A DNA stretch of 24,299 bases from Hafnia paralvei ATCC 29927 (GTDB lineage Bacteria; Pseudomonadota; Gammaproteobacteria; Enterobacterales; Enterobacteriaceae), in the NCBI RefSeq assembly GCF_001655005.1, contig NZ_LXET01000050.1, forward strand, positions 1 through 24,299, written 5' to 3'. Position 1 is the first letter of the stretch. Each line of letters opens with the position of its first letter. The notes under the pieces are model-generated. The model searched no databases, was not told the DNA's origin, and was given only the letters and a program-made list of their open reading frames with translations. The position numbers and the translations under genes were made by a program. Below, piece by piece: positions 7,729-14,659 of this stretch.

Positions 7729-8154
7729 CTATTCCTCTCTAAGGAATACTCCTTATCCTTATTAATAAAAATAGCTGTAACAGAAATTAGTAATAACATC
7801 TTTTCTTAATATTTTTAATTTAAGAATGGTTTATAGAAAATTTAAGTTAAGAATGACTCTATTGAACATACAAAAATAAGATTAATTACAACAAAACATT
7901 TATTAAATGAATTTATTTAAAGGGATAAACATCGAGTTTTATTTTTATTTGTAATTAACACTAAATCTACTTTTAATTTATTCTTAATATTGATAGATTT
8001 CGCGCCCGAGCAGCAACAGAAAAATAACATTCAAGGAAAGATAGGAAAGCAGAGAACGCTGATATTTTTTTGATTGCATTATTGAGTAGATGCCTACGTC
8101 TACTAACCACGCAATGGAAGGCCCAATGGTCAACACGCACATTTTGAGGTGATT
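7729..8154. other. AT-rich divergent intergenic region
   Basis: About 420 bases between the Mu-type HTH gene and the pilin-like gene hold no gene that I can support. Most of it is very AT-rich, far above the rest of the window, which is typical of DNA silenced by H-NS. The 8-mer TTAAGAAT occurs at 7820-7827 and 7847-7854 on the plus strand and at 7980-7987 on the minus strand. A related TTCTTAAT at 7803-7810 forms an inverted pair with the first copy. These could be operator half-sites, but AT-richness makes chance copies likely. Promoters for both flanking genes must lie here. Confidence 0.5.
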
Positions 8155-8460
8155 ATGAGCCTATACCGTTCCTCTCTCTTTTCAGTTTTCGCAATTGCAG
8201 TAACGCTTTCCAGCTATGTAAAAGCAAGTGATGGCGTCATCCATTTTATGGGCGCAATTGTTGATGATGCCTGTAATGTGACAAACACAGAGTCAAGTAT
8301 TCAAACTCGCTGCTATAGAAATGGGAAAGTGATAACTCAGACTGCTCCCATCAATCAAACCACTTCCGAAACGGCACTGCCAAGACAAATTGGTTGGAGC
8401 AAAATTGAAACGATTAATGATAAGAGAAACTTGAAAGTACTCACCATTACCTATCGTTAA
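8155..8460 (+). CDS. Miniature secreted pilin-like protein
   Basis: A protein of 101 residues from ATG 8155, chosen because GAGG at 8146-8149 sits five bases ahead; an upstream in-frame GTG at 8149 overlaps that ribosome site. Residues 1-24 look like a signal peptide ending YVKA. The mature part begins GVIHFMGAIVDDAC, the hallmark of the first strand of type 1 fimbrial pilins. A second cysteine follows at residue 53 (first at 40), and the protein ends in LTITYR, with the penultimate tyrosine seen in chaperone-recognised pilin C-termini. It is only about 77 residues when mature, roughly half a normal pilin, so the middle strands are missing. No chaperone, usher or adhesin gene is near. It may be a minor periplasmic or secreted protein; its function is unknown. 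Confidence 0.7.
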   Translation: MSLYRSSLFSVFAIAVTLSSYVKASDGVIHFMGAIVDDACNVTNTESSIQTRCYRNGKVITQTAPINQTTSETALPRQIGWSKIETINDKRNLKVLTITYR

Positions 8461-8474
8461 ATCACTCTTCTAAC

Positions 8475-8505
8475 AAAAACGCCGTCAAGGAGGACGGCGT
8501 TTTTT
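8475..8505. terminator. Bidirectional terminator between pilin-like gene and hpt
   Basis: AACGCCGTC (8478-8486) and GACGGCGTT (8493-8501) form a 9-bp stem with a six-base loop, flanked by A5 on the left and T5 on the right. It serves the plus-strand pilin-like gene and the minus-strand hpt, which converge here. Confidence 0.92.
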
Positions 8506-8527
8506 ATTAATTTGAATGAACCGTCAC

Positions 8528-9064
8528 TTATTCGTCGAGCATGACGACTTTGCCAATATAAGGCAAATGACGATAGCGCTGAGCGTAGTCAATCCCGAAG
8601 CCAACAACAAACTCATCGGGGATCGCAAAACCGACGTACTCCACCGGAACATCGACTTCTCGGCGGCTAGGCTTATCAAGCAAGGTACAGATGGCTAACG
8701 ATTTTGGTCCGCGCAGAGCGAACAACTCACGCACTTTGCTCAAGGTATTACCTGAGTCGATAATATCTTCAACAATCAGAACGTCTTTACCGCGAATATC
8801 CTCATCCAGATCCTTCAGGATTTTTACGTCGCGGGTGCTGTTCATACCGTTGCCATAGCTAGAAGCAGTCATGAAATCGACTTCATGAGGGACGTCAATC
8901 TGACGACAAAGATCGGCCATAAACATAAAGGAGCCGCGCAGCAAACCAACCAGAACCATTTCACTGCCGCTGTCACGGTAATCTTCTGAAATCTGACGGC
9001 CAAGCTCAGCAATTCGCTGATGCACTTCCTGTTCAGAGATCATTACTTCAACTGTATGTTTCAT
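8528..9064 (-). CDS. hpt: Hypoxanthine phosphoribosyltransferase
   Basis: A cytoplasmic purine-salvage enzyme that joins hypoxanthine (and less well guanine) to PRPP to give IMP or GMP. It has 178 residues, the usual length. The PRPP-binding signature VLIVEDIIDSGNT is at residues 95-107. The flexible-loop motif MTASSYGNGMNSTRD (65-79) and the C-terminal base-binding DEFVVGFGIDYAQRYRHLPYIG are intact. The start is supported by AAGG and by the family N-terminus. Transcription probably begins about 140 bases upstream (see the promoter at 9211-9239). It ends at a shared bidirectional terminator. Confidence 0.97.
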   Translation of the reverse strand: MKHTVEVMISEQEVHQRIAELGRQISEDYRDSGSEMVLVGLLRGSFMFMADLCRQIDVPHEVDFMTASSYGNGMNSTRDVKILKDLDEDIRGKDVLIVEDIIDSGNTLSKVRELFALRGPKSLAICTLLDKPSRREVDVPVEYVGFAIPDEFVVGFGIDYAQRYRHLPYIGKVVMLDE

Positions 9065-9210
9065 CGCTTATGTACCTTTAGACCGAGTCCTGTAAATCGT
9101 TCTCTCGCCTCCACCAACGTTAAATCGCAGCGCCAAAATGCGCATCTAAGCTGCATACAAACAGACAATATTAACGATAAAAGATGTGGAGGAGCGTTTA
9201 AGGGCGCAAA

Positions 9211-9239
9211 GTATAGCAAGGTAATAGAGCGCCGTCATG
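9211..9239 (-). promoter_or_regulatory. Probable hpt promoter
   Basis: On the minus strand, an extended -10 TGCTATACT (TATACT at 9211-9216) lies 17 bases from ATGACG (9234-9239), a four-of-six match to TTGACA. The leader to the hpt ATG would be about 140 bases long. The -35 box lies in the loop of the inverted repeat at 9224-9253. Confidence 0.6.
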
Positions 9240-9253
9240 GGCAGCGCTCTATT
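9224..9253. repeat. 10-bp inverted repeat over the hpt -35 region
   Basis: AATAGAGCGC (9224-9233) pairs perfectly with GCGCTCTATT (9244-9253) around a 10-base loop. It lies 31 bases beyond the nitroreductase stop and could serve as its terminator, but there is no T-tract on the minus strand. Because it spans the hpt -35 and spacer, an operator role is the alternative. Confidence 0.55.
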
Positions 9254-9284
9254 CATTACTCAGGTTAATAATTTTATTCAGAAA

Positions 9285-9890
9285 TTAAAAGCGGTCGCTT
9301 TTCACGATGTGCTCGAACGGCAGCTTACCAATTCGCGGATATGGCTGGCTGGTGCCTTTACCAATCGCAATCATCAGGCAGATTTCATATTGCTCAGGCT
9401 TATTGATGATTTTTCCCACGGCATCAAAATCAAAACCGTCCATAGGACAAGAGTCGTACCCTTGCGCTTTCGCCGCCAACATAAGCGTTTGGGCAAAAAT
9501 ACCAGCGCTACGCATGATTTCATCACGCTGCGTCTGAGGCTTTCCACGATAGTAGCTATCGACAGCAGGGATCATATATTGCTGTACAGGCTCAGCCGCA
9601 TCAGCCCAGATGTTTTTCACCTGAGTTTCCCAGCTCGAGAGATCGCCACATAGCACCACCAGCATAGAAGCATCAGTGACCTGAGCCTGACCCCAAGCAG
9701 CCTCACGGATCTTTTCGCGCTGCGCACGGTCTTCAATCAGCAATGGACGCCAATGCTGAAGGTTGAAAGCGCTCGGTGCGTTCTGCAACGCAATGTTTAA
9801 CAGCTCTTTTTTCTCATCAAACGTCATGACATGGCTAGCATCAAACTGTTTAGTCGCACGGCGTTGTTGAATTACTTCAATCGCATTCAT
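9285..9890 (-). CDS. Nitroreductase-family FMN oxidoreductase
   Basis: A 201-residue protein of the nitroreductase superfamily, FMN-dependent NAD(P)H enzymes that usually act as dimers in the cytoplasm on nitroaromatics, quinones or similar electrophiles. Visible family marks are the N-terminal RRATKQFD (residues 10-17, FMN phosphate contact), APSAFNLQHWRPL (38-50), the middle AAEPVQQY helix, and the C-terminal GYDSCPMDGFD and IAIGKG. The substrate cannot be read from the sequence, and I do not equate it with nfsA or nfsB. AGGAAGGA stands ahead of the ATG. A perfect TAGAC-N5-GTCTA palindrome about 50 bases upstream suggests control by a repressor, possibly of the TetR type. Confidence 0.85.
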   Translation of the reverse strand: MNAIEVIQQRRATKQFDASHVMTFDEKKELLNIALQNAPSAFNLQHWRPLLIEDRAQREKIREAAWGQAQVTDASMLVVLCGDLSSWETQVKNIWADAAEPVQQYMIPAVDSYYRGKPQTQRDEIMRSAGIFAQTLMLAAKAQGYDSCPMDGFDFDAVGKIINKPEQYEICLMIAIGKGTSQPYPRIGKLPFEHIVKSDRF

Positions 9891-9940
9891 ATTTCTAATT
9901 CCTTCCTGTTTTTATTATCGCCAAACCATTGTCATTAAAT

Positions 9941-9955
9941 TAGACCAGTTGTCTA
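9941..9955. promoter_or_regulatory. Operator-like palindrome upstream of nitroreductase
   Basis: TAGAC-CAGTT-GTCTA is a perfect 5-bp inverted repeat with a 5-base centre, 50 bases before the nitroreductase ATG, where its promoter should be. The shape resembles operators of TetR-type repressors that sense reactive electrophiles, such as NemR, but that link is from memory. No such repressor gene is in the window. Confidence 0.55.
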
Positions 9956-10004
9956 GTATCGCTTGTGCGATGTTGATGGTTGTAGCCATTTTTATCAAGA
10001 CAGG

Positions 10005-10042
10005 AAAAGAAAACCCAATGCCAACAGAGCGTTGGCATTGGG
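10005..10042 (-). terminator. Terminator of the ydc-patD operon
   Basis: CCCAATGCCAAC (10014-10025) and GTTGGCATTGGG (10031-10042) make a perfect 12-bp stem with a 5-base loop. On the minus strand it runs into TTTTCTTTT. It lies about 75 bases past the patD stop. Confidence 0.9.
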
Positions 10043-10085
10043 TATATGCCCATAGGCAGAAACGCGATAATCAAGCACAGCCTTA

Positions 10086-10110
10086 TGAGGTGGAGAAAAA
10101 CGCCACCTCA
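10086..10110 (-). repeat. Second hairpin after patD
   Basis: TGAGGTGG (10086-10093) and CCACCTCA (10103-10110) form an 8-bp stem. On the minus strand it begins 8 bases past the patD stop and precedes the main terminator. There is no U-tract after it, so it may stabilise the 3' end of the message. Confidence 0.6.
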
Positions 10111-10118
10111 TCTATCAA

Positions 10119-11546
10119 TTAACCGTGGTTAATCATCACATGTCTAACAACGGTGTAATCTTCCAGACCAAACATCGACATGTCTTTACCGTAGCCAGAC
10201 AGTTTTTGTCCACCGTGCGGCATTTCGCTGACTAACATAAAGTGAGTATTCACCCATGTGCAACCGTACTGTAAGCGCGCACTCATACGATGGGCACGTC
10301 CCACGTCACGAGTCCAAACCGAAGAGGCTAAGCCATAATTGGAATCATTCGCCCATCCCAGAACCTGAGCTTCATCATCAAATGGCGTGATGGTGATTAC
10401 CGGTCCAAAGACCTCTTTTTGGACAATTTCATCATCCTGCTTCGCCCCTGCTAGCACCGTAGGTTGGAAATAAAATCCTGGACCATTAACGCGAGAACCC
10501 CCAGTCGCTACCGTGATATGCGGAAGTGCCTTTGCGCGCTCAACAAAACCTTCAACGCGCTGCAGATGTTGTTCGGTAATCAGCGGCCCTAATTCGGTGC
10601 TTTCATCACCCGGATTTCCCATATCAAGCGTGGAAACTGTTTGCGCTAGCGCGTCCACAACCCGCTGATAGATGGATTTCTGAACGTACAGACGGCAGGC
10701 CGCGGTACAATCCTGACCCGCGTTGTAAAAGCCGAAAATACGAATACCCTCAACCACTTTCTCAACGTCGGCATCGTCGAATACGATAACCGGAGCCTTA
10801 CCGCCTAATTCCATATGAGTACGTTTGATCGTGGATGCGGTATGCCCAATAATATGGGCGCCTGTACCGATAGAGCCGGTCAGCGATACCATGCGAACCT
10901 TTGGATGCCCTGTCAGCACATCACCCACGTCTTTACCTAAACCGAATAACACGTTGACCACACCGGCTGGGAAAAGATCGGCTAGCGTTTGGCTGAGATG
11001 AAACGCCGTCAACGGAGTCTGCTCTGAAGGTTTTAGAACCACGGTATTCCCCGCCGCTAACGCGGGGGCTAATTTCCATGCCGCCATCATTAATGGATAG
11101 TTCCACGGCGCGATCGACGCGATCACCCCAACAGGATCGCGACGGATCATGGACGTGTGATCTGGCAAGTACTCACCGGCGACTGGACCGCTCAAACAGC
11201 GGGTCGCACCGGCGAAGAAGCGGAAAACGTCTGCAATCGCTGGAATTTCATCTTCTAGCACGCGTTGATAAGGTTTACCGCAGTTTTGCGATTCCAGACG
11301 CGCTAACACTTCGCCTTGTTCTTCAATCACGTCGGCGACCTGTAGCAGCAGCGCCGCACGATCTTTGGGCGTGGTTTGCCCCCATTCGATGAAGGCTTTG
11401 TCTGCGGCGTTTACCGCTTCCTCAACTTGCGCAGCACTTGCCTGCGCAATATGTGCGATCACCTCCCCCGTAGCGGGATTGTACACAGGCAGTGCAGAAC
11501 CTTGACCTTCGACCAAACGCCCGTTAATCAGCAGTTGTGTATGCAT
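10119..11546 (-). CDS. patD: Gamma-aminobutyraldehyde dehydrogenase PatD
   Basis: An NAD-dependent aldehyde dehydrogenase of 475 residues (E. coli PatD, formerly YdcW, about 474), very similar along its length. It oxidises 4-aminobutyraldehyde, formed from putrescine by PatA, to GABA in the cytoplasm. Catalytic residues are visible: Asn149 in APWNYP, Glu246 in MELGGK and Cys280 in GQDCTAACR. It follows ydcV after a 150-base gap that contains a GGCAGC/GCTGCC hairpin (11572-11588) and a 10-bp direct repeat GAAAGAACCG (11668-11677 and 11683-11692). GAAGGA precedes the ATG. It ends the operon, with two hairpins after the stop. A second, more diverged paralog lies upstream of ydcS. Confidence 0.95.
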   Translation of the reverse strand: MHTQLLINGRLVEGQGSALPVYNPATGEVIAHIAQASAAQVEEAVNAADKAFIEWGQTTPKDRAALLLQVADVIEEQGEVLARLESQNCGKPYQRVLEDEIPAIADVFRFFAGATRCLSGPVAGEYLPDHTSMIRRDPVGVIASIAPWNYPLMMAAWKLAPALAAGNTVVLKPSEQTPLTAFHLSQTLADLFPAGVVNVLFGLGKDVGDVLTGHPKVRMVSLTGSIGTGAHIIGHTASTIKRTHMELGGKAPVIVFDDADVEKVVEGIRIFGFYNAGQDCTAACRLYVQKSIYQRVVDALAQTVSTLDMGNPGDESTELGPLITEQHLQRVEGFVERAKALPHITVATGGSRVNGPGFYFQPTVLAGAKQDDEIVQKEVFGPVITITPFDDEAQVLGWANDSNYGLASSVWTRDVGRAHRMSARLQYGCTWVNTHFMLVSEMPHGGQKLSGYGKDMSMFGLEDYTVVRHVMINHG

Positions 11547-11696
11547 TGTTTTATCCTTCAGTAAGAGAGGCGGCAGCGCTTTGCTGCCTATTGTTATTGC
11601 TTTCTTATTTGGAACGACTTCTAGGCTGCTGTAGTTCCAAATAATTCGAATCGGGTTTAAGCACAGAGAAAGAACCGGTAGTGAAAGAACCGATTG

Positions 11697-12509
11697 TTAC
11701 TTTCCAGCCCCTTCCACATCTTCCGAACCTTTCGTCAGGTAGTACGCCCCTAGGATCGGAATCGCGGTCAAGCACATCACGCATAGCGCCACAACGTTGG
11801 TCACCGGCACGTCACGTGGACGATTGAGCTGGTTGAGCAGCCACAGCGGCAGCGTGCGTTCATGTCCGGCAGTGAACGTGGTCACAATGATTTCATCAAA
11901 CGACAGCGCGAATGCCAGCATGCCTCCCGCTAGCATGGCTGAAGCCAAGCTAGGTAACATAACGTGACGGAAGGTTTGCCAGCCGTCCGCACCGAGATCC
12001 ATTGAGGCTTCAATAAGGCTATGTGACGTGCGACGGAAGCGAGCGATGACGTTGTTGAACACAATCACCACGCAAAACGTGGCATGACCAATAACAATGG
12101 TCATCACACCTGGCTCCATGTTTAACGTTTTGAAAGCCGACAGCAGCGCAATACCGGTGACAATACCCGGCAAGGCAATCGGCAACAGAATCAGAAAACT
12201 GATGGTTTGCTTACCAAAAAACTCTCGGCGATAGAGTGCAGCCGCCGCAAGCGTGCCAAGGATCAGAGCAATAGTGGTCGCCATCGCCGCAATTTGTACC
12301 GAAAGCCACAGGGCATCCCAAACATCCTGACGCCCAGCGGCAACCTCAAACCAGTGCAGCGTGAAACCTTTTGGCGGGAAGCTAAACGCCGAATCTTCGG
12401 TGTTGAACGCATAAGCCGCGATAATGAGGATCGGAAAGTGTAAAAATACCAGCCCACCCCACGCGGCGATTTTGAGCCCCCACGGTGCAGCATTGAGATC
12501 AGAGCGCAT
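11697..12509 (-). CDS. ydcV: ABC importer permease YdcV
   Basis: The second inner-membrane permease of the YdcSTUV importer, 270 residues (E. coli about 264). It is a binding-protein-dependent transport permease of the spermidine/putrescine type, with about six membrane helices. The cytoplasmic EAA loop that contacts the ATPase is visible as EASMDLGADGWQTFRHVMLP. The near-invariant stretch FALSFDEIIVTTFTAG follows. It overlaps the end of ydcU by 11 bases, so the two are probably translationally coupled. The substrate has not been proven from sequence; a polyamine is inferred from the family and from the adjacent patD. Confidence 0.93.
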   Translation of the reverse strand: MRSDLNAAPWGLKIAAWGGLVFLHFPILIIAAYAFNTEDSAFSFPPKGFTLHWFEVAAGRQDVWDALWLSVQIAAMATTIALILGTLAAAALYRREFFGKQTISFLILLPIALPGIVTGIALLSAFKTLNMEPGVMTIVIGHATFCVVIVFNNVIARFRRTSHSLIEASMDLGADGWQTFRHVMLPSLASAMLAGGMLAFALSFDEIIVTTFTAGHERTLPLWLLNQLNRPRDVPVTNVVALCVMCLTAIPILGAYYLTKGSEDVEGAGK

Positions 12510-13443
12510 CGAAAGCCCCCAAACGTTTCACGATGGTTAAATAGATGGCGATCAGCACGATAGGCACCAGCGTAAATGCAGCAGCCATCGGCATATTGCC
12601 AATCGCCCCTTGCTGGGCATACACCATACTGCCGATGAAATAGCCAGGAGGCCCCACCAGCTGAGGCACGATAAAATCCCCCAACGTCAGTGAGAACGTG
12701 AAGATAGAACCGGCAGCAATCCCCGGAATAGCCAGCGGGAGGACAATGTGACGGAAGGTTTGCGCCGGATGCGCCCCGAGATCGGCAGAAGCCTGAAGCA
12801 GCGTGGGAGGCAAACGTTCTAATGCAGCCTGAATCGGCAAAATCATGAACGGTAGCCAGATATAGACGAACACCATGAAGCGTCCCAGCCCTGAGGTTGA
12901 AAGCGTGCTGCCACCAATATCAGGAATGCCGAGCACCCACGCGAGCACGGGTTCCAACCCCATATAATGCAGGAACCATTGCGCAACGCCGTCTTTCGCC
13001 AACAGTAACGTCCACGCATAAACTTTGACGATATAGCTCGCCCACATCGGCATCATAATAGCGATATAGAAAAAGGCTTTACTGCGGCCACGGGTATAAC
13101 GCGCCATATAGTAGGCGATCGGAAACGCTAACAGCGCGCAGGCCAGAGAAACCAAAATAGCCATCGTCAACGTACGCACAATAATGTCGTAGTTCGACGG
13201 ATTAAATAGCGCTTTAATATTATCTAGCGTGAAATCCGGCGTTACCGTCATGGTGAAATCATCAAAGGTATATGCGCCCTGCCAGAGCAAGGTAAACAAA
13301 GACCCAAGATAAATAACACCAAACCATAACAACGGCGGCGTGAGTAGCAGCAGCAAATAAAGCGTCGGGCGACGATATAAAAAGGTTGAGAACCGCCGCG
13401 CAGGGCGGTTACGAACTTCTGAGTAGTCCATTCCCATCTCCAT
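12499..13443 (-). CDS. ydcU: ABC importer permease YdcU
   Basis: The first permease of YdcSTUV, 314 residues from the chosen start (E. coli about 313). The N-terminus is followed by a hydrophobic helix (about 27-50), a YTFDDFTMTVTP-like periplasmic region, and five more helices. The EAA loop is QASADLGAHPAQTFRHIVLP. The open frame extends to 13572, but that part overlaps ydcT and lacks similarity. ATG 13443 lies one base after the ydcT stop with GGGAG upstream. ATG 13431 is an alternative with GGAG six bases ahead. It pairs with YdcV in the membrane. Confidence 0.93.
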   Translation of the reverse strand: MEMGMDYSEVRNRPARRFSTFLYRRPTLYLLLLLTPPLLWFGVIYLGSLFTLLWQGAYTFDDFTMTVTPDFTLDNIKALFNPSNYDIIVRTLTMAILVSLACALLAFPIAYYMARYTRGRSKAFFYIAIMMPMWASYIVKVYAWTLLLAKDGVAQWFLHYMGLEPVLAWVLGIPDIGGSTLSTSGLGRFMVFVYIWLPFMILPIQAALERLPPTLLQASADLGAHPAQTFRHIVLPLAIPGIAAGSIFTFSLTLGDFIVPQLVGPPGYFIGSMVYAQQGAIGNMPMAAAFTLVPIVLIAIYLTIVKRLGAFDAL

Positions 13444-13444
13444 T

Positions 13445-14470
13445 TCAGCGATCTCCCGCCAGCGCCACCATCGCATTCCTTTCCCAGCACAGGCGAACAG
13501 GTTCACCGGTATTCCGTACCGGCTGTAAAAGCTGCTCCTGCGTGTTGCCCTGACTGACAAACAAACGAACACCGTTGTCGATCATGACTTCATAACGCGT
13601 TGCAGCACCTTGGTAGTGCACATCACGCAAAATGCCCTGTACGTGGATCTCTTCCGGCTTGGCGGCTTCGCGGGCAAAACGAATATGCTCAGGGCGGATC
13701 GAGAAAATGCCAGACTGCCCCAACAAGGTTTCCGCCGACGGGCCACGAATAACGTTCGAGGTACCGACAAACTCAGCGACAAACGCCGTTTCAGGCTGCA
13801 TATAGAGTTTTTGTGGCGTATCCACCTGCTCGATACGGCCTTGACTAAATACTGCCACGCGATCGGACATCGACAGCGCTTCACTTTGATCGTGAGTGAC
13901 GAAAATAAAGGTGATACCAAGCTGACGCTGAAGCTTTTTCAGCTCGGTTTGCATCTGCTCGCGTAGCTTGAGATCGAGTGCCCCTAGGGGCTCATCGAGC
14001 AGTAGAACTCGTGGACGATTCACCAGCGCACGCGCTAATGCCACTCGCTGCCGTTGCCCTCCGGACAACTGTGATGGCTTGCGCTCACCATACTCGGCTA
14101 ACGCCACGCTACTTAATGCCTCTCGCGCACGGCTGGTGCGCTCGGCCTTGGCCACACCTTTAACCATCAGGCCATAGGCAATATTTTCCAGCACCGTCAT
14201 ATGCGGGAATAATGCGTAATCCTGAAATACGGTGTTCACATCGCGCTGATACGGCGGTAAACCCGCCGCCTCTTGCCCTTGAATTCGAATTGAACCGCTG
14301 GTTGGCTGCTCAAAGCCAGCAATCAAACGCAAACATGTGGTTTTTCCCGAACCAGAAGGCCCCAGCAGAGAGAAAAACTCCCCTTCTTTAATCGTCAACG
14401 AAACGCGATCCACCGCATGAACGTCGCCGTAGAGTTTGGATACATCAATTAATTCAACAGAGCCGCTCAT
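13445..14470 (-). CDS. ydcT: ABC importer ATPase YdcT
   Basis: A cytoplasmic ATPase of the PotA/FbpC-like class, 341 residues from ATG 14470 (E. coli YdcT about 337). Walker A GPSGSGKTT is at residues 37-45, signature LSGGQRQR at 135-142, Walker B LLLDEP at 156-161, the switch His at about 193 in VTHDQSEA, and a C-terminal TOBE-like domain after about 265 with FSIRPEHIRF. The frame is open for 48 codons further upstream, but that extension has no family similarity. GGAG lies ten bases before the chosen ATG. The 189-base gap to ydcS suggests some independent control of this gene. Confidence 0.94.
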   Translation of the reverse strand: MSGSVELIDVSKLYGDVHAVDRVSLTIKEGEFFSLLGPSGSGKTTCLRLIAGFEQPTSGSIRIQGQEAAGLPPYQRDVNTVFQDYALFPHMTVLENIAYGLMVKGVAKAERTSRAREALSSVALAEYGERKPSQLSGGQRQRVALARALVNRPRVLLLDEPLGALDLKLREQMQTELKKLQRQLGITFIFVTHDQSEALSMSDRVAVFSQGRIEQVDTPQKLYMQPETAFVAEFVGTSNVIRGPSAETLLGQSGIFSIRPEHIRFAREAAKPEEIHVQGILRDVHYQGAATRYEVMIDNGVRLFVSQGNTQEQLLQPVRNTGEPVRLCWERNAMVALAGDR

Positions 14471-14568
14471 TTTTATATTCTCCGACAAAACTGTAAAATT
14501 TTGGTGGATGCCTCTGTAGGCGTCGCGAGCACAAAGAGTTTGAACATGGGCAGCGCACAAAAACCGGA

Positions 14569-14585
14569 ACGTACATGTCGTACGT
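14569..14585. repeat. Inverted repeat in the ydcS-ydcT gap
   Basis: ACGTAC (14569-14574) and GTACGT (14580-14585) form a 6-bp stem with a 5-base loop in the 189-base gap between ydcS and ydcT. There is no T-tract. It may act as an mRNA processing or stability element that favours the binding-protein transcript, as is common in ABC import operons. Confidence 0.4.
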
Positions 14586-14659
14586 GAGCCAATTCTTTTA
14601 AAGAAAATGAGCACTGCCCTAGTTCAAAATATCAAGCCCAGTGGCCTATCAGGCATTCA

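Noticed and set aside
9237..9653. Plus-strand frame of 138 codons antisense to the nitroreductase gene
   Set aside because: It is a shadow of a well-supported gene, with no ribosome site or recognisable domain.
13444..13572. N-terminal extension of YdcU (43 extra codons)
   Set aside because: It overlaps ydcT in another frame and adds sequence unlike the family. ATG 13443 gives the normal length.
14471..14614. N-terminal extension of YdcT (48 extra codons)
   Set aside because: It has no similarity to ABC ATPases. ATG 14470 has GGAG ahead and gives the family start.
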